Part shown: one piece after another, positions 1 through 6,662 of the stretch
Numbering within the stretch: position 1 is the first letter of the stretch
Layout of the letters: each line of letters opens with the position of its first letter
Assembly: GCA_934561335.1 (NCBI GenBank)
Contig: CAKTGD010000044.1
Coordinates: 1-10,840 of the forward strand
Direction: 5' to 3'
Length of the DNA stretch: 10,840 nt
From: an uncultured Oscillospiraceae bacterium
GTDB lineage: Bacteria > Bacillota_A > Clostridia > Oscillospirales > Oscillospiraceae
Notes under the pieces: model-generated
Told to the model about the DNA's origin: nothing
Databases searched by the model: none
What the model saw: only the letters and a program-made list of their open reading frames with translations
Position numbers and translations under genes: made by a program

Positions 1-464
1 AGACCGATGAGGATGATGATGGGGCCGGTGACGATGGGCGGGAAGAACCGCATGACCTTCTTGGCGCCCACCAGCTTAAAGAGCAGTGCCAGCACCAGAT
101 ACAAAAGGCCCGCAATCACCACGCCGCCCAGCGCATAGGGCAGCTTTTCCTCGCCGGTCATGGCGGCGAACTTGCCGCTGTCGAGATTGGCTACCGCCTG
201 AAAGCCGCCCAAAAAGGCGAAGGAAGATCCCAGAAACGCAGGAACCTTAAACTTGGTGCACAGGTGGAACAGCAGCGTCCCCACACCGGCAAACAGCAGC
301 GTGGTCTGGATGGACAGGGGCAGGCCATAGCCGCTGACCAGAATAGGCACCAGCACCGTGGCGCCGAACATGGCGAACAGGTGCTGCAAGCCCAGCAGCA
401 GCATCCGGGGTATGCCCAGCTCGCGTGCATCGTAGATGGCTTCATAGCCAAGATTCTTTTTCAT
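1..464 (-). CDS. uraA: Uracil permease, NCS2/UraA family (N-terminal part, cut by window edge)
   Basis: Membrane symporter that brings uracil into the cell for pyrimidine salvage. The visible 154 codons start at the ATG at 464-462, after a GAGAGG ribosome site 8 bases upstream, and run off the left edge. The segment LQHLFAMFGATVLVPIL (about residues 26-42) and the motif VPAFLGSSFAF (about residues 74-84) are hallmarks of UraA/PyrP permeases. Further hydrophobic segments follow at about 113-125, and PPIVTGPIIILIGL closes the visible part, matching the family's FPP...G...IGL region. Xanthine and uric acid permeases are relatives. I favour uracil because of the UraA-like N terminus and the U-rich attenuator-like leader upstream (558-698). 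The 3' half, including the substrate-binding Glu motifs, is outside the window. Confidence 0.9.
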   Translation of the reverse strand, partial: MKKNLGYEAIYDARELGIPRMLLLGLQHLFAMFGATVLVPILVSGYGLPLSIQTTLLFAGVGTLLFHLCTKFKVPAFLGSSFAFLGGFQAVANLDSGKFAAMTGEEKLPYALGGVVIAGLLYLVLALLFKLVGAKKVMRFFPPIVTGPIIILIG

Positions 465-530
465 AACATGATTCCTCTCTTTCTTTTATCTTCCATGTAC
501 CTCTTCCCGATCAAGGGTATATTTCTGTCC

Positions 531-559
531 AAAAAAAAGACCGATGAAAAACATCGGTC
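531..559 (-). terminator. Intrinsic terminator inside the uraA leader (candidate attenuator)
   Basis: Read on the minus strand, GACCGATG (559-552), a five-T loop and CATCGGTC (546-539) form a perfect 8-bp stem. It is followed by a run of nine T including the last stem-adjacent bases (538-531 and on). It lies between the uraA promoter and the uraA start, so it should stop transcription before the gene unless disrupted. The only gene that could use it as an end terminator is tmcAL, but the uraA promoter sits between them, which favours a regulatory role. The UGA of a small upstream frame overlaps the first stem bases. Confidence 0.85.
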
Positions 560-635
560 AGAAACCACTATGAAAAACAAAAACAGAAATAACGGAACCC
601 ACCGCTTTGCAATTGTTGTTGCGCATCTTAAGCAC
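558..635 (-). CDS. Predicted leader peptide for uraA attenuation (25 aa)
   Basis: A short frame starts at GTG (635-633), 8 bases after a strong GAAGGGGAGGG ribosome site (654-644), and ends with TGA at 560-558. An in-frame ATG at 626 would give 22 residues but is 17 bases from the ribosome site. The last half is built from U-rich codons, ending in SVISVFVFHSGF. The stop codon overlaps the first bases of the terminator stem (559-539), so a ribosome finishing translation would cover its left arm. This placement matches enterobacterial pyrBI, where UTP shortage slows polymerase in U-rich RNA and lets the ribosome catch up. The peptide itself probably has no function. The mechanism is inferred; the frame, ribosome site and hairpin are seen. 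Confidence 0.55.
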   Translation of the reverse strand: MLKMRNNNCKAVGSVISVFVFHSGF

Positions 636-669
636 GGCAGATTCCCTCCCCTTCAAAATGATCTTGCTT

Positions 670-698
670 ATTATAGCGGCCCGCATGTAAAAAAGCAA
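670..698 (-). promoter_or_regulatory. uraA promoter
   Basis: On the minus strand TTGCTT (698-693), a 17-base spacer and a perfect TATAAT (675-670) make a good sigma-A promoter. Transcription would begin near 663-661, about 200 bases before uraA, giving the long leader with the small frame and the terminator. Confidence 0.75.
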
Positions 699-770
699 GT
701 TTTTTCTTCTCCAATCTCCGACAAATTGCGTCCCCGGTCTTGGTGAAATTTGCACAAAGCGCCGTCCGCT

Positions 771-1952
771 TCAATCCCGGATCACCGGTGTCAGCCGCCA
801 GTCGCCGCCCGGCTTTGATTGCGCCAGCGCGCAGTAGGCCAGCGTATAGAGATCGGTACGCGCCGCCTCTCGCCGCAGCAGCGTTTCCGCCTCCGTCCCC
901 AGCGCCGCTACATCGGCCGCCTTTGTCAGCACCGGGCAGCCCCTGTCCTTCATCTTCCGCAGCACCTCACGGCCTGTCCCATTTGCCGCCAGCACGCGGG
1001 CGTATGGCACCGCCTCCGGTGCCTTTTCCAGCCCCAGCCACGCCGCCAGCACCAGCCGGCGAAGCCGCGCCGCCGTATAGCGCTTTGTTTTGGCCGCCGC
1101 CAGCAGCTCTTCCAGTGTAGCGCAGCGCTGCACCGCATTGCTCAGGCGGTGGTATAGTCCCTCCCTGCCGCCGTCGTAACAGGCAAATTCCTCCTCATCC
1201 AACTGCCGCAGCCGGGCCAGAATCGCCCGCTCTATATGGCGCATATCCGTCACGCGGCCGGCAGCCGCCTCGCGCCGCAGTATCGCCGCGGCCTGCATCG
1301 GCATATAGCCATAGGCCGCCTCCCCGCCCTGCCGCAGCAGTTGGCGAATATGGGAAGCGGAGGCAAAGCCTGCCGCAGCCCCGCCGTCATGGCCCGCGCC
1401 GACCCGCCGGATCGCCACCGGCTTCATATCCGCCGACAGCCTGCGGCACGCCTTCAGGTATTCCACCGCCAGCGTATCATTGGGCCGCGACAGCGCATCG
1501 GCGCTCTGGCCCAGATATTTTTCCACTGCGCGCTGCCGGGCCGCGGCATAGGTAACGCCTGCGGCCAGCTCCGTTCGGATATCCGCCTGAAGCCGGGGCA
1601 GCAGCAGAACCTCCGCCGTCCTTTGCAGCGCCGCCGTCTCGCCGCACTCACTGCCAAACGCAAGGTGGGTACATCCCGCCATTTGCAGCAGCTGCACGCC
1701 GCCCATGGCAAAAATCTCCGCCGTGGCCATAGCCCAGGGCGTGGGCAGCTCCAGCACCAGATCGGCGCCGCAATCCACCGCCATCTCCGCCCGGGCCAGC
1801 TTATTCACCAGCGCCGGTTCTCCCCGCTGGACAAAGTTGCCGCTCATAGCGCACACAAGCGCCTCCGCCCCCTGCTGCCGCAGCTGTGCCATCAAATAGG
1901 CATGTCCGCTGTGGAGCGGATTAAATTCGCACACGATTCCTGCAACGCTCAT
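771..1952 (-). CDS. tmcAL: tRNA(Met) cytidine acetate ligase (TmcAL, YlbM family)
   Basis: Cytoplasmic enzyme that uses ATP and acetate to make N4-acetylcytidine at the wobble position of elongator tRNA-Met. It is 393 aa, normal for the family. The N terminus has a nucleotidyltransferase fold: GIVCEFNPLHSGH carries the HxGH motif (His14, His17), followed by AMSGNFVQRGEPA (35-47), LVLELP (65-70), LAFGSECGE (98-105) and the tRNA-binding region motif PNDTLAVEYLKA (about 157-168). The frame stays open upstream to 2003. I choose the ATG at 1952 because it follows AAAGGGG by 6 bases, fits the family's start, and lies just after the promoter at 1975-2003. It is divergent from mtnN. No clear terminator follows it before the uraA promoter. 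Confidence 0.93.
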   Translation of the reverse strand: MSVAGIVCEFNPLHSGHAYLMAQLRQQGAEALVCAMSGNFVQRGEPALVNKLARAEMAVDCGADLVLELPTPWAMATAEIFAMGGVQLLQMAGCTHLAFGSECGETAALQRTAEVLLLPRLQADIRTELAAGVTYAAARQRAVEKYLGQSADALSRPNDTLAVEYLKACRRLSADMKPVAIRRVGAGHDGGAAAGFASASHIRQLLRQGGEAAYGYMPMQAAAILRREAAAGRVTDMRHIERAILARLRQLDEEEFACYDGGREGLYHRLSNAVQRCATLEELLAAAKTKRYTAARLRRLVLAAWLGLEKAPEAVPYARVLAANGTGREVLRKMKDRGCPVLTKAADVAALGTEAETLLRREAARTDLYTLAYCALAQSKPGGDWRLTPVIRD

Positions 1953-1974
1953 ACGCCACCCCTTTCTTTTTTCC

Positions 1975-2003
1975 ATTTTACCCCACCGCAGCGGCAAATG
2001 CAA
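1975..2003 (-). promoter_or_regulatory. tmcAL promoter
   Basis: On the minus strand TTGCAT (2003-1998), 17 bases, then TAAAAT (1980-1975). The transcript would start near 1968, leaving about 16 untranslated bases before the ATG at 1952. This rules out the upstream in-frame starts. Its -35 box is separated by a single base from the -35 box of the divergent mtnN promoter. Confidence 0.65.
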
Positions 2004-2004
2004 C

Positions 2005-2034
2005 TTGACATTTGACCCATTCCCTCCTTACAAT
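2005..2034 (+). promoter_or_regulatory. mtnN-luxS promoter
   Basis: A perfect TTGACA (2005-2010), an 18-base spacer and TACAAT (2029-2034). Transcription would begin near 2041, about 25 bases before mtnN. The leader is too short for a SAM or SAH riboswitch, so no RNA-based control is visible. Confidence 0.75.
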
Positions 2035-2065
2035 AGACCGAGAACACAATGAATCGAGGTCCATT

Positions 2066-2731
2066 ATGAATATCGCACTTTTTTACGCCATGCCCTCTGA
2101 GATCGACAGTCTGATTCACGGAGAGCGGCCCATGGAGACCATACATGGGGTTTCCTTTTATCGGATCCGGGACAACATGATTGCCTGCTGCGGCGGCGTT
2201 GGCAAGGTGAACGCAGCCATGGCCGCCGCGCTGCTGATTCAGCGCTATCACCCCGACCTTATCCTGAATGCCGGCGTGGCCGGCTGCTTCGAGGAGGTTC
2301 CCATCGGCACGCTGGTGCTGGCGGAAAAATTTATCCAGCACGATGTAGACACCACCGGCTGCGGCGACCCCATCGGCCTTGTGTCCACCGTAAACATGGT
2401 GGAATTCCCCACCGCAGACTTTGACCGGGCCAAGGCTGCCATGGCGCGAACCGGCTATGATTTCCGTACTGGCACGGTAGCCACCGGCGACTGGTTCGGC
2501 GTCCCCGGCGCGCGGGCCCACTGGATTCAGGACACCTTCCATCCCCTGCTGTGCGAGATGGAGGGCGGCGCCGCGGCACAGGTGTGCTGCCGCTGCGGCG
2601 TTCCCTTCATGGCGCTCAAATCGGTGTCCGACTGTCTGACCAGCAAGCATGATTACTATTTTAATTTCCCAACCGCCATGCGGGATCTGAACACCGCCGT
2701 CATGGCCTTTGCGGAGCAATTGGAGGCATAA
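2066..2731 (+). CDS. mtnN: 5'-methylthioadenosine / S-adenosylhomocysteine nucleosidase
   Basis: Hydrolyses S-adenosylhomocysteine to adenine and S-ribosylhomocysteine, and methylthioadenosine to adenine and methylthioribose. The 221-aa length is usual for the MtnN/Pfs family. Expected catalytic residues are visible: Glu12 in AMPSE, Glu166 in CEMEGGAAAQVC and Asp189 in SVSD. The GGVGKVNAA stretch (43-51) and NAGVAG (68-73) fit the phosphorylase fold. The ATG at 2066 follows GAGGT by 5 bases and lies downstream of the predicted transcription start. In-frame starts further upstream overlap the promoter. The stop is 3 bases before luxS, so the two consecutive enzymes of SAH breakdown are made together. 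Confidence 0.95.
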   Translation: MNIALFYAMPSEIDSLIHGERPMETIHGVSFYRIRDNMIACCGGVGKVNAAMAAALLIQRYHPDLILNAGVAGCFEEVPIGTLVLAEKFIQHDVDTTGCGDPIGLVSTVNMVEFPTADFDRAKAAMARTGYDFRTGTVATGDWFGVPGARAHWIQDTFHPLLCEMEGGAAAQVCCRCGVPFMALKSVSDCLTSKHDYYFNFPTAMRDLNTAVMAFAEQLEA

Positions 2732-2734
2732 AGC

Positions 2735-3199
2735 ATGGAACGAATCGCAAGCTTTACCGTCAACCACGATATGCTGACGCCGGGTCTGTATCTCAGCCGC
2801 CGGGATGGTCATGTGACCACCTTTGACCTGCGCTTCAAGCGGCCCAACACCGGCGAGCTGCTGTCCAATGAGCAGATGCACTCGGTGGAGCACATCATCG
2901 CCACCGCGCTGCGCAACAGCGCCCGAAAAGACGCCGTTATCTATTTTGGCCCCATGGGCTGCCAGACAGGCTTCTATTTCCTCTTTGACAGCGCACAGCT
3001 GAGCGACGCTCAGGCCATTGAACTTTTGCGGCAGGCTTTCGCGCAGGGCGCCGCGTGGAGCGAACCCATGCCCGGAAAGTCCTCGCGGGAATGTGGAAAT
3101 TACCGTAACCTTGACACGGCGTTGGCCCGGGAGTGCTGCGCGTTCTATTTCGATTTGATCCGCAACTGGACCGTAGAGCGTCTGGTCTATCCTGAGTAG
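2735..3199 (+). CDS. luxS: S-ribosylhomocysteine lyase (AI-2 synthase)
   Basis: Splits S-ribosylhomocysteine into homocysteine and 4,5-dihydroxy-2,3-pentanedione, the precursor of autoinducer-2. The 154-aa length is normal. The metal site HSVEH supplies His49 and His53, with Glu52 as the acid/base. Cys76 in GPMGCQTGF is the catalytic cysteine, and Cys120 in ECGNY is the third metal ligand. GGAGG lies 8 bases before the ATG, inside the 3' end of mtnN. It works directly after MtnN, recycling the SAM by-product to homocysteine. No receptor or importer for AI-2 is in the window, so its role may be purely metabolic. Confidence 0.97.
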   Translation: MERIASFTVNHDMLTPGLYLSRRDGHVTTFDLRFKRPNTGELLSNEQMHSVEHIIATALRNSARKDAVIYFGPMGCQTGFYFLFDSAQLSDAQAIELLRQAFAQGAAWSEPMPGKSSRECGNYRNLDTALARECCAFYFDLIRNWTVERLVYPE

Positions 3200-3247
3200 A
3201 CGGAACGTTTATTTCCCGTAAAAAGGGGGATACAGCGCAAATTGATA

Positions 3248-3276
3248 TTGCTTTTAGCGGCATATCATGGTATTAT
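3248..3276 (+). promoter_or_regulatory. Sortase gene promoter
   Basis: TTGCTT (3248-3253), a 17-base spacer and TATTAT (3271-3276), about 78 bases before the sortase ATG. A hairpin with one bulged base (GCCGACAG / CTGTCCGGC, about 3287-3306) falls in the untranslated leader and has no assigned role. No convincing terminator separates luxS from this promoter, so some read-through is possible. Confidence 0.55.
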
Positions 3277-3354
3277 TGAATAAGTGCCGACAGTTCCTGT
3301 CCGGCGCCGTTTTCCATGGGCTGCCCAACGCGGCCACGCGAAAGGAGAAAAAGA

Positions 3355-4245
3355 ATGAAAGAAATATTAAACCGCCTTGCTCAGTGCTTCGAAAAACGCA
3401 GCCGGGGCTTCGCTCGTATGCTGGTGCTGGTTCTGGCGCTGGTGATGGTTCTGGCACTGGCCGGCTGCGGCAAAGATGACCCCGTCAATCCTCCGGATGA
3501 CACGGATGGTCCCAGCATTACCGAACCGGATGATACCGAAAACCGTGTAGAGCCCGACCCCGTTGTAGAGCCGGAGGGCATGGAGGCCACCTTCGCCAAG
3601 TACAAAGATGTGTATGCATGGATCGAAGTGCCTGAGTTCGCCTCTACACTGGGCTCCAGCACAGAGCTGTCCTACCCTGTGGCGCAGCATGCCACCGACC
3701 GCGATTTTTACCTGAACCGCGATCTGGACGGCAACACCAACAAGGCCGGCACGCTGTTCACCGAGGCCGCCGTGGAAGGCAAGACCATCAATAGCCGCGA
3801 TCTGAACGATCCCGTCACGGTGATTTACGGCCACAACATGGCTAACCGCACCATGTTCGGCGGCTTGCAGACCTTCCTGAGCAAGATGGATTTCAGCAAG
3901 CAGCATCTGGTGTACATGTATCAGAAGGATCGCCGCGTGACCTATCAGATTGTGGGCGGCGCGCAGTACGACCTGAGCCATATCATCTACTACCACGACT
4001 TCACCAATGCCGAGGTGTTCAACAGCTTCTTCGACCAGCTGTGGAAAGAGACTGACGGCACCACCAATCTGGACAAGGCGAACAAGCCTGTGGCCGGCGA
4101 CAAGGTGCTGATCCTGTCCGTGTGCAAGAATGGCGACGATAACCATCGCTACCTGGTCGTCTGCAAGATGATCGAGGATACCGCCGATCCCACCACATGG
4201 CCCATGAAGGACGCTGCCGCGACAAAGGATAACAAGACCAACTGA
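3355..4245 (+). CDS. Class B sortase with a lipoprotein-type signal peptide
   Basis: Cell-surface cysteine transpeptidase that cleaves a sorting signal and attaches proteins to the cell wall. The protein is 296 aa from the ATG at 3355, 7 bases after AAAGGAG. Residues 1-38 are a signal segment: basic KRSRGFAR, a hydrophobic core and the lipobox LAGC with Cys38. Residues 41-75 are an acidic, proline-rich linker. The sortase domain (about 76-285) has the class B signature YAWIEVP, FYLNRDLDG and AGTLF. The catalytic triad is His160 (VIYGHNM), Cys257 (LILSVC) and Arg265 (HRYLVV). Sortase B enzymes usually have a simple membrane anchor, so the lipobox is unusual. No substrate with a sorting signal lies nearby. 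The class is clear, the target unknown. Confidence 0.9.
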   Translation: MKEILNRLAQCFEKRSRGFARMLVLVLALVMVLALAGCGKDDPVNPPDDTDGPSITEPDDTENRVEPDPVVEPEGMEATFAKYKDVYAWIEVPEFASTLGSSTELSYPVAQHATDRDFYLNRDLDGNTNKAGTLFTEAAVEGKTINSRDLNDPVTVIYGHNMANRTMFGGLQTFLSKMDFSKQHLVYMYQKDRRVTYQIVGGAQYDLSHIIYYHDFTNAEVFNSFFDQLWKETDGTTNLDKANKPVAGDKVLILSVCKNGDDNHRYLVVCKMIEDTADPTTWPMKDAAATKDNKTN

Positions 4246-4253
4246 AACGTATG

Positions 4254-4288
4254 AAAAACACCCTGTTCTACAAGAACAGGGTGTTTTT
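4254..4288 (+). terminator. Strong intrinsic terminator after the sortase, possibly bidirectional
   Basis: A perfect 16-bp stem (4254-4269 with 4273-4288) and a 3-base loop, beginning AAAAACACCC and ending GGGTGTTTTT, 8 bases after the sortase stop. Because A-runs and T-runs flank both sides, it can also end minus-strand transcripts from the rhomboid-like gene. Confidence 0.93.
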
Positions 4289-4304
4289 ATGTGTTCTGAA
4301 AGGT

Positions 4305-4326
4305 CTTGCAGTGTGCACGATGCAAG
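4305..4326. repeat. Short inverted repeat in the convergent spacer
   Basis: CTTGCA (4305-4310) and TGCAAG (4321-4326) flank a 10-base centre that contains the palindrome GTGCAC. It lies between two convergent genes without a T-run, so it is a weak hairpin of unknown role. Nothing else was recognised in 4289-4431. Confidence 0.3.
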
Positions 4327-4431
4327 AATCAATCAAATCCTTTTTCCCCGCGGCGCGCACATGAATCTCTCGCGGCCCGCCGCTGCCAAAGTCACGCAGC
4401 CGCTCCCCAGACCTTTTGGCATTTTATATTT

Positions 4432-5301
4432 TTACTCCGTAAAATGCACATGGTTAAAGATATGATCCTGACAGAAGCAGTGGTATCCTGCGCACTTGCT
4501 GCAATAGCGGAACTGAAGGTCGGGATAGTCCGTATCCGTCCGTCCGCAAACAGCGCATTTGTGGTGATAGCCCTGCTGCTGTTCCTGCTGCCGCTGCTGG
4601 CGGGCCGCTTTCTTAAACTGCACCGTCTGGGCACTGTGGCGATAGGCGGCACGTCCCGCCATATAATGCACCTCCGGCCAGATAAACACGGCAAAGTTCA
4701 AAAGTGCGATCACCGGCAGCAGCGCCGCGCCCCAGTTGCCAACCAGCAGGCTGCGCACCACATCCACGGCAAACAGCCCCGCGTCCAGATAGGCCAGCCA
4801 TTTCATCTTGATGGGGATGACAAAGAACAGCAGCACCTGCGTGTTGGGAAACAGAAAGGCAAAGGCCAAAAACATGGACAGGTTCACATAATAAGATCCG
4901 CTCACCGTATAGCTGACGCCGGAGATCAGGCTGGCCACCATCACGCCCAGCGCCGTCAAAAGCACGCCGCTGACATAATAGAGGGTAAACTTGGCCGTAC
5001 CCCATTGGCGTTCCAGCGTGGTGCCGATCCAATAGTAGAAATACAGGCTGATCAGCAGCCAGAAAATCCCCGTGCCGGAGGGAACAAACACATAGGTCAC
5101 AAGACGCCACAGCTCGCCTTTCAGCACCGCGGCGGTATTCAGCGCCAAAAATGACAGCGCATTTGCATCCGTATTCCAGGTAAATGCCATCAGGAAATAG
5201 ACGATTGCATTCCCGGCCACGATGTAGAGCATCAGATTGGGGATGCCAAAACGGGGGTGCCGCGCACAAAAGCGCTGCACCGCGTCATAGAGTTTTTTCA
5301 A
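4432..5301 (-). CDS. Rhomboid-fold membrane protein, likely protease-dead, with C-terminal zinc-binding module
   Basis: 289 aa starting at TTG (5301-5299). That start is well supported by a perfect AGGAGG 8 bases upstream. About six hydrophobic segments span residues 23-205. ELWRLVTYVFV (63-73) and LERQWGTAKF (96-105) match the conserved WR and loop-1 region of rhomboids, and IPIKMKW (162-168) is typical of the family's later part. The catalytic GxSG is absent; the corresponding stretch reads YYVNLSMFLAFAF (138-148). It is therefore probably a pseudoprotease that binds or guides membrane proteins, as iRhoms and derlins do. After a basic Gln-rich linker (229-247) come C249-x2-C252, C267-x2-C270, H274, C275, C277 and H280, a likely two-zinc or ribbon fold in the cytoplasm. 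The partner is unknown. Confidence 0.7.
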   Translation of the reverse strand: MKKLYDAVQRFCARHPRFGIPNLMLYIVAGNAIVYFLMAFTWNTDANALSFLALNTAAVLKGELWRLVTYVFVPSGTGIFWLLISLYFYYWIGTTLERQWGTAKFTLYYVSGVLLTALGVMVASLISGVSYTVSGSYYVNLSMFLAFAFLFPNTQVLLFFVIPIKMKWLAYLDAGLFAVDVVRSLLVGNWGAALLPVIALLNFAVFIWPEVHYMAGRAAYRHSAQTVQFKKAARQQRQQEQQQGYHHKCAVCGRTDTDYPDLQFRYCSKCAGYHCFCQDHIFNHVHFTE

Positions 5302-5336
5302 AAAAGGTTCCTCCTGTCGGTCGATAGTCGCATCAC

Positions 5337-5365
5337 ATTGTACCCCAAACCGTGAAAAAAGTCAT
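5337..5365 (-). promoter_or_regulatory. Promoter of the rhomboid-like gene
   Basis: On the minus strand ATGACT (5365-5360), 17 bases, then TACAAT (5342-5337). It lies between butyrate kinase and the rhomboid-like gene and suggests separate transcription. The -35 box matches consensus at only four positions. No terminator for butyrate kinase was recognised here. Confidence 0.5.
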
Positions 5366-5417
5366 TACGAAATTTTGAATAATCGGGGATACCGTGAAAG
5401 AACGCTTCCGCCGACCC

Positions 5418-6470
5418 TCAATATTCCGCCGCCGCCTCGCCGTGCAGCACGCGCAGCGCGCCCTCGGCCAGTGCGCGCATCTCCTCCTCGCCGGGCAGCC
5501 GGATCACCTTGGCGATCTTGCCCACATAAGCGGTGATATCATCGCAGAACGGCTCGGAGAAGGCCATACCGCCGGTGTAGACAATGGCGTCCACATCAAA
5601 CTGCAGCACGGCGGCCATGGCGCCGATATCCTTGGCCAGCTGGTAGACCAGTGCCTGATAGGCCGCCTCGGCCTCCCTGTCCCCCTCTGCCATTCTGGCG
5701 CGAACCGTGCGGAAATCATTGGTCCCCAGATAGGACAGCATTCCGGCGCGGCGGCCAAAGGTTTTTTTCACCTCATCGCGGCTCCTGCCGCTGAAGCAAT
5801 AGTCAATCAGCTGGTTCACCGGCAGGCCGCCGGCCCGGTCCATACCCATGGAGCCCTCGTCTCTTACGTTGTTCACATCCACCACGCGGCCTTTCCGGTG
5901 TGCACCCACGCTGACGCCGCCGCCCAGATGGCATACAATAAGGTTCACGTCCTCATAGGCCCTGCCCAGCTCCCCGGCAGCTTTTCGGCCGATGGACTTA
6001 TGGTTCAGTGCATGGAACTGGCAGATGCGGCGCAGACCGGCAAAGCCGGTAAAGTGGGCCACCTCGGTCATTTCATCCACGCAGACCGGGTCTACAAAAA
6101 ATGCAGGGATTCCCACCATAGCCCCCAGCTTCCCGGCAAGATAGGCGCCCAGATTGGACGGATGCTCGCCGTATGGCGCCGTTTCCACATCGTGCATCAC
6201 CCTGTCATTCACCGCGTATGTGCCCGAGGGAATGGGCCGATACAGTCCGCCGCGGCCGCAGACCGCGTCAAACGCCTCCAATTTGTAACCGGCAGCGGCG
6301 ATAGCCTGCAAAATCGCCGCCTTTCGGTAGTCTGCCTGATCGATCACATGGGCAAACTGATCCAGTTCCTCCGCGGAATGGTCAATGCTTACCTTGAAAA
6401 GCTGCTGCTCCTCCTCATACACCGCAACCTTTGTGCTGGTGGCTCCGGGATTGATCACAAGTACTTTCAT
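5418..6470 (-). CDS. buk: Butyrate kinase
   Basis: Converts butyryl phosphate and ADP to butyrate and ATP, the last step of one butyrate fermentation route. It is 350 aa, close to the usual 355. The acetate kinase/hsp70-type phosphate loop NPGATSTKVAVY is at 7-18. FVDPVCVDEMTEVA (125-138), FHALNHKSIGRKAA (152-165), the adenosine-side loop HLGGGVSVGAHRKG (181-194) and YTGGMAFSEPF near the C terminus are all family motifs. The ATG at 6470 follows GGGAGGAG closely. Butyrate kinase genes usually sit beside ptb (phosphotransbutyrylase), which is absent here. The enzyme may act with a ptb elsewhere, or on branched-chain acyl phosphates. Confidence 0.93.
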   Translation of the reverse strand: MKVLVINPGATSTKVAVYEEEQQLFKVSIDHSAEELDQFAHVIDQADYRKAAILQAIAAAGYKLEAFDAVCGRGGLYRPIPSGTYAVNDRVMHDVETAPYGEHPSNLGAYLAGKLGAMVGIPAFFVDPVCVDEMTEVAHFTGFAGLRRICQFHALNHKSIGRKAAGELGRAYEDVNLIVCHLGGGVSVGAHRKGRVVDVNNVRDEGSMGMDRAGGLPVNQLIDYCFSGRSRDEVKKTFGRRAGMLSYLGTNDFRTVRARMAEGDREAEAAYQALVYQLAKDIGAMAAVLQFDVDAIVYTGGMAFSEPFCDDITAYVGKIAKVIRLPGEEEMRALAEGALRVLHGEAAAEY

Positions 6471-6534
6471 GGCTCCTCCCTGCTTCTTCCTGTTATTCCT
6501 GCTATTTTGCCGAATTGCTTAATCAATCATTCAC

Positions 6535-6564
6535 AGTATGACATGCCCTTCCCCTGTTTGTCAA
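6535..6564 (-). promoter_or_regulatory. Butyrate kinase promoter
   Basis: On the minus strand a perfect TTGACA (6564-6559), an 18-base spacer and CATACT (6540-6535). The -10 box is weak (four of six), so activation or low expression is possible. The leader would be about 58 bases, with no recognised RNA motif. Confidence 0.5.
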
Positions 6565-6620
6565 TCTGTCCGCCCGATCTTTCGCCGCCTGCGAAAAAAA
6601 ACGGCAGTGTGAACAAAAGG

Positions 6621-6656
6621 AAAGGCGTTGGGACGTGAAAACGACCAAACGCCTTT
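6621..6656 (-). terminator. Terminator after the TetR-family gene
   Basis: AAAGGCGTT (6621-6629) pairs with AACGCCTTT (6648-6656), and a short CGT/ACG helix closed by a GAAA-type loop sits inside. It begins 6 bases after the regulator's stop on the minus strand and is followed by a T-rich stretch. Confidence 0.7.
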
Positions 6657-6662
6657 GTGCAT

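Noticed and set aside
560..665. Purine riboswitch, PyrR-binding leader or other known riboswitch ahead of the permease
   Set aside because: I could not find the conserved core of a purine, preQ1 or PRPP aptamer or a PyrR-type loop. A short GGAATC/GGTTCC pairing exists, but the small frame explains the layout better. A covariance-model search would decide.
2035..2065. SAM or SAH riboswitch ahead of mtnN-luxS
   Set aside because: The predicted leader is only about 25 bases, too short for such an aptamer.
1949..2893. A 314-codon minus-strand frame across mtnN and luxS
   Set aside because: It runs antisense through two genes with intact catalytic residues and over a consensus promoter.
3367..4332. 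A 321-codon minus-strand frame opposite the sortase gene
   Set aside because: Shadow of the sortase gene; it also crosses the strong terminator at 4254-4288.
5394..6638. A 414-codon plus-strand frame opposite butyrate kinase
   Set aside because: Antisense shadow of a well-supported gene, with low-complexity composition and no ribosome site of note.
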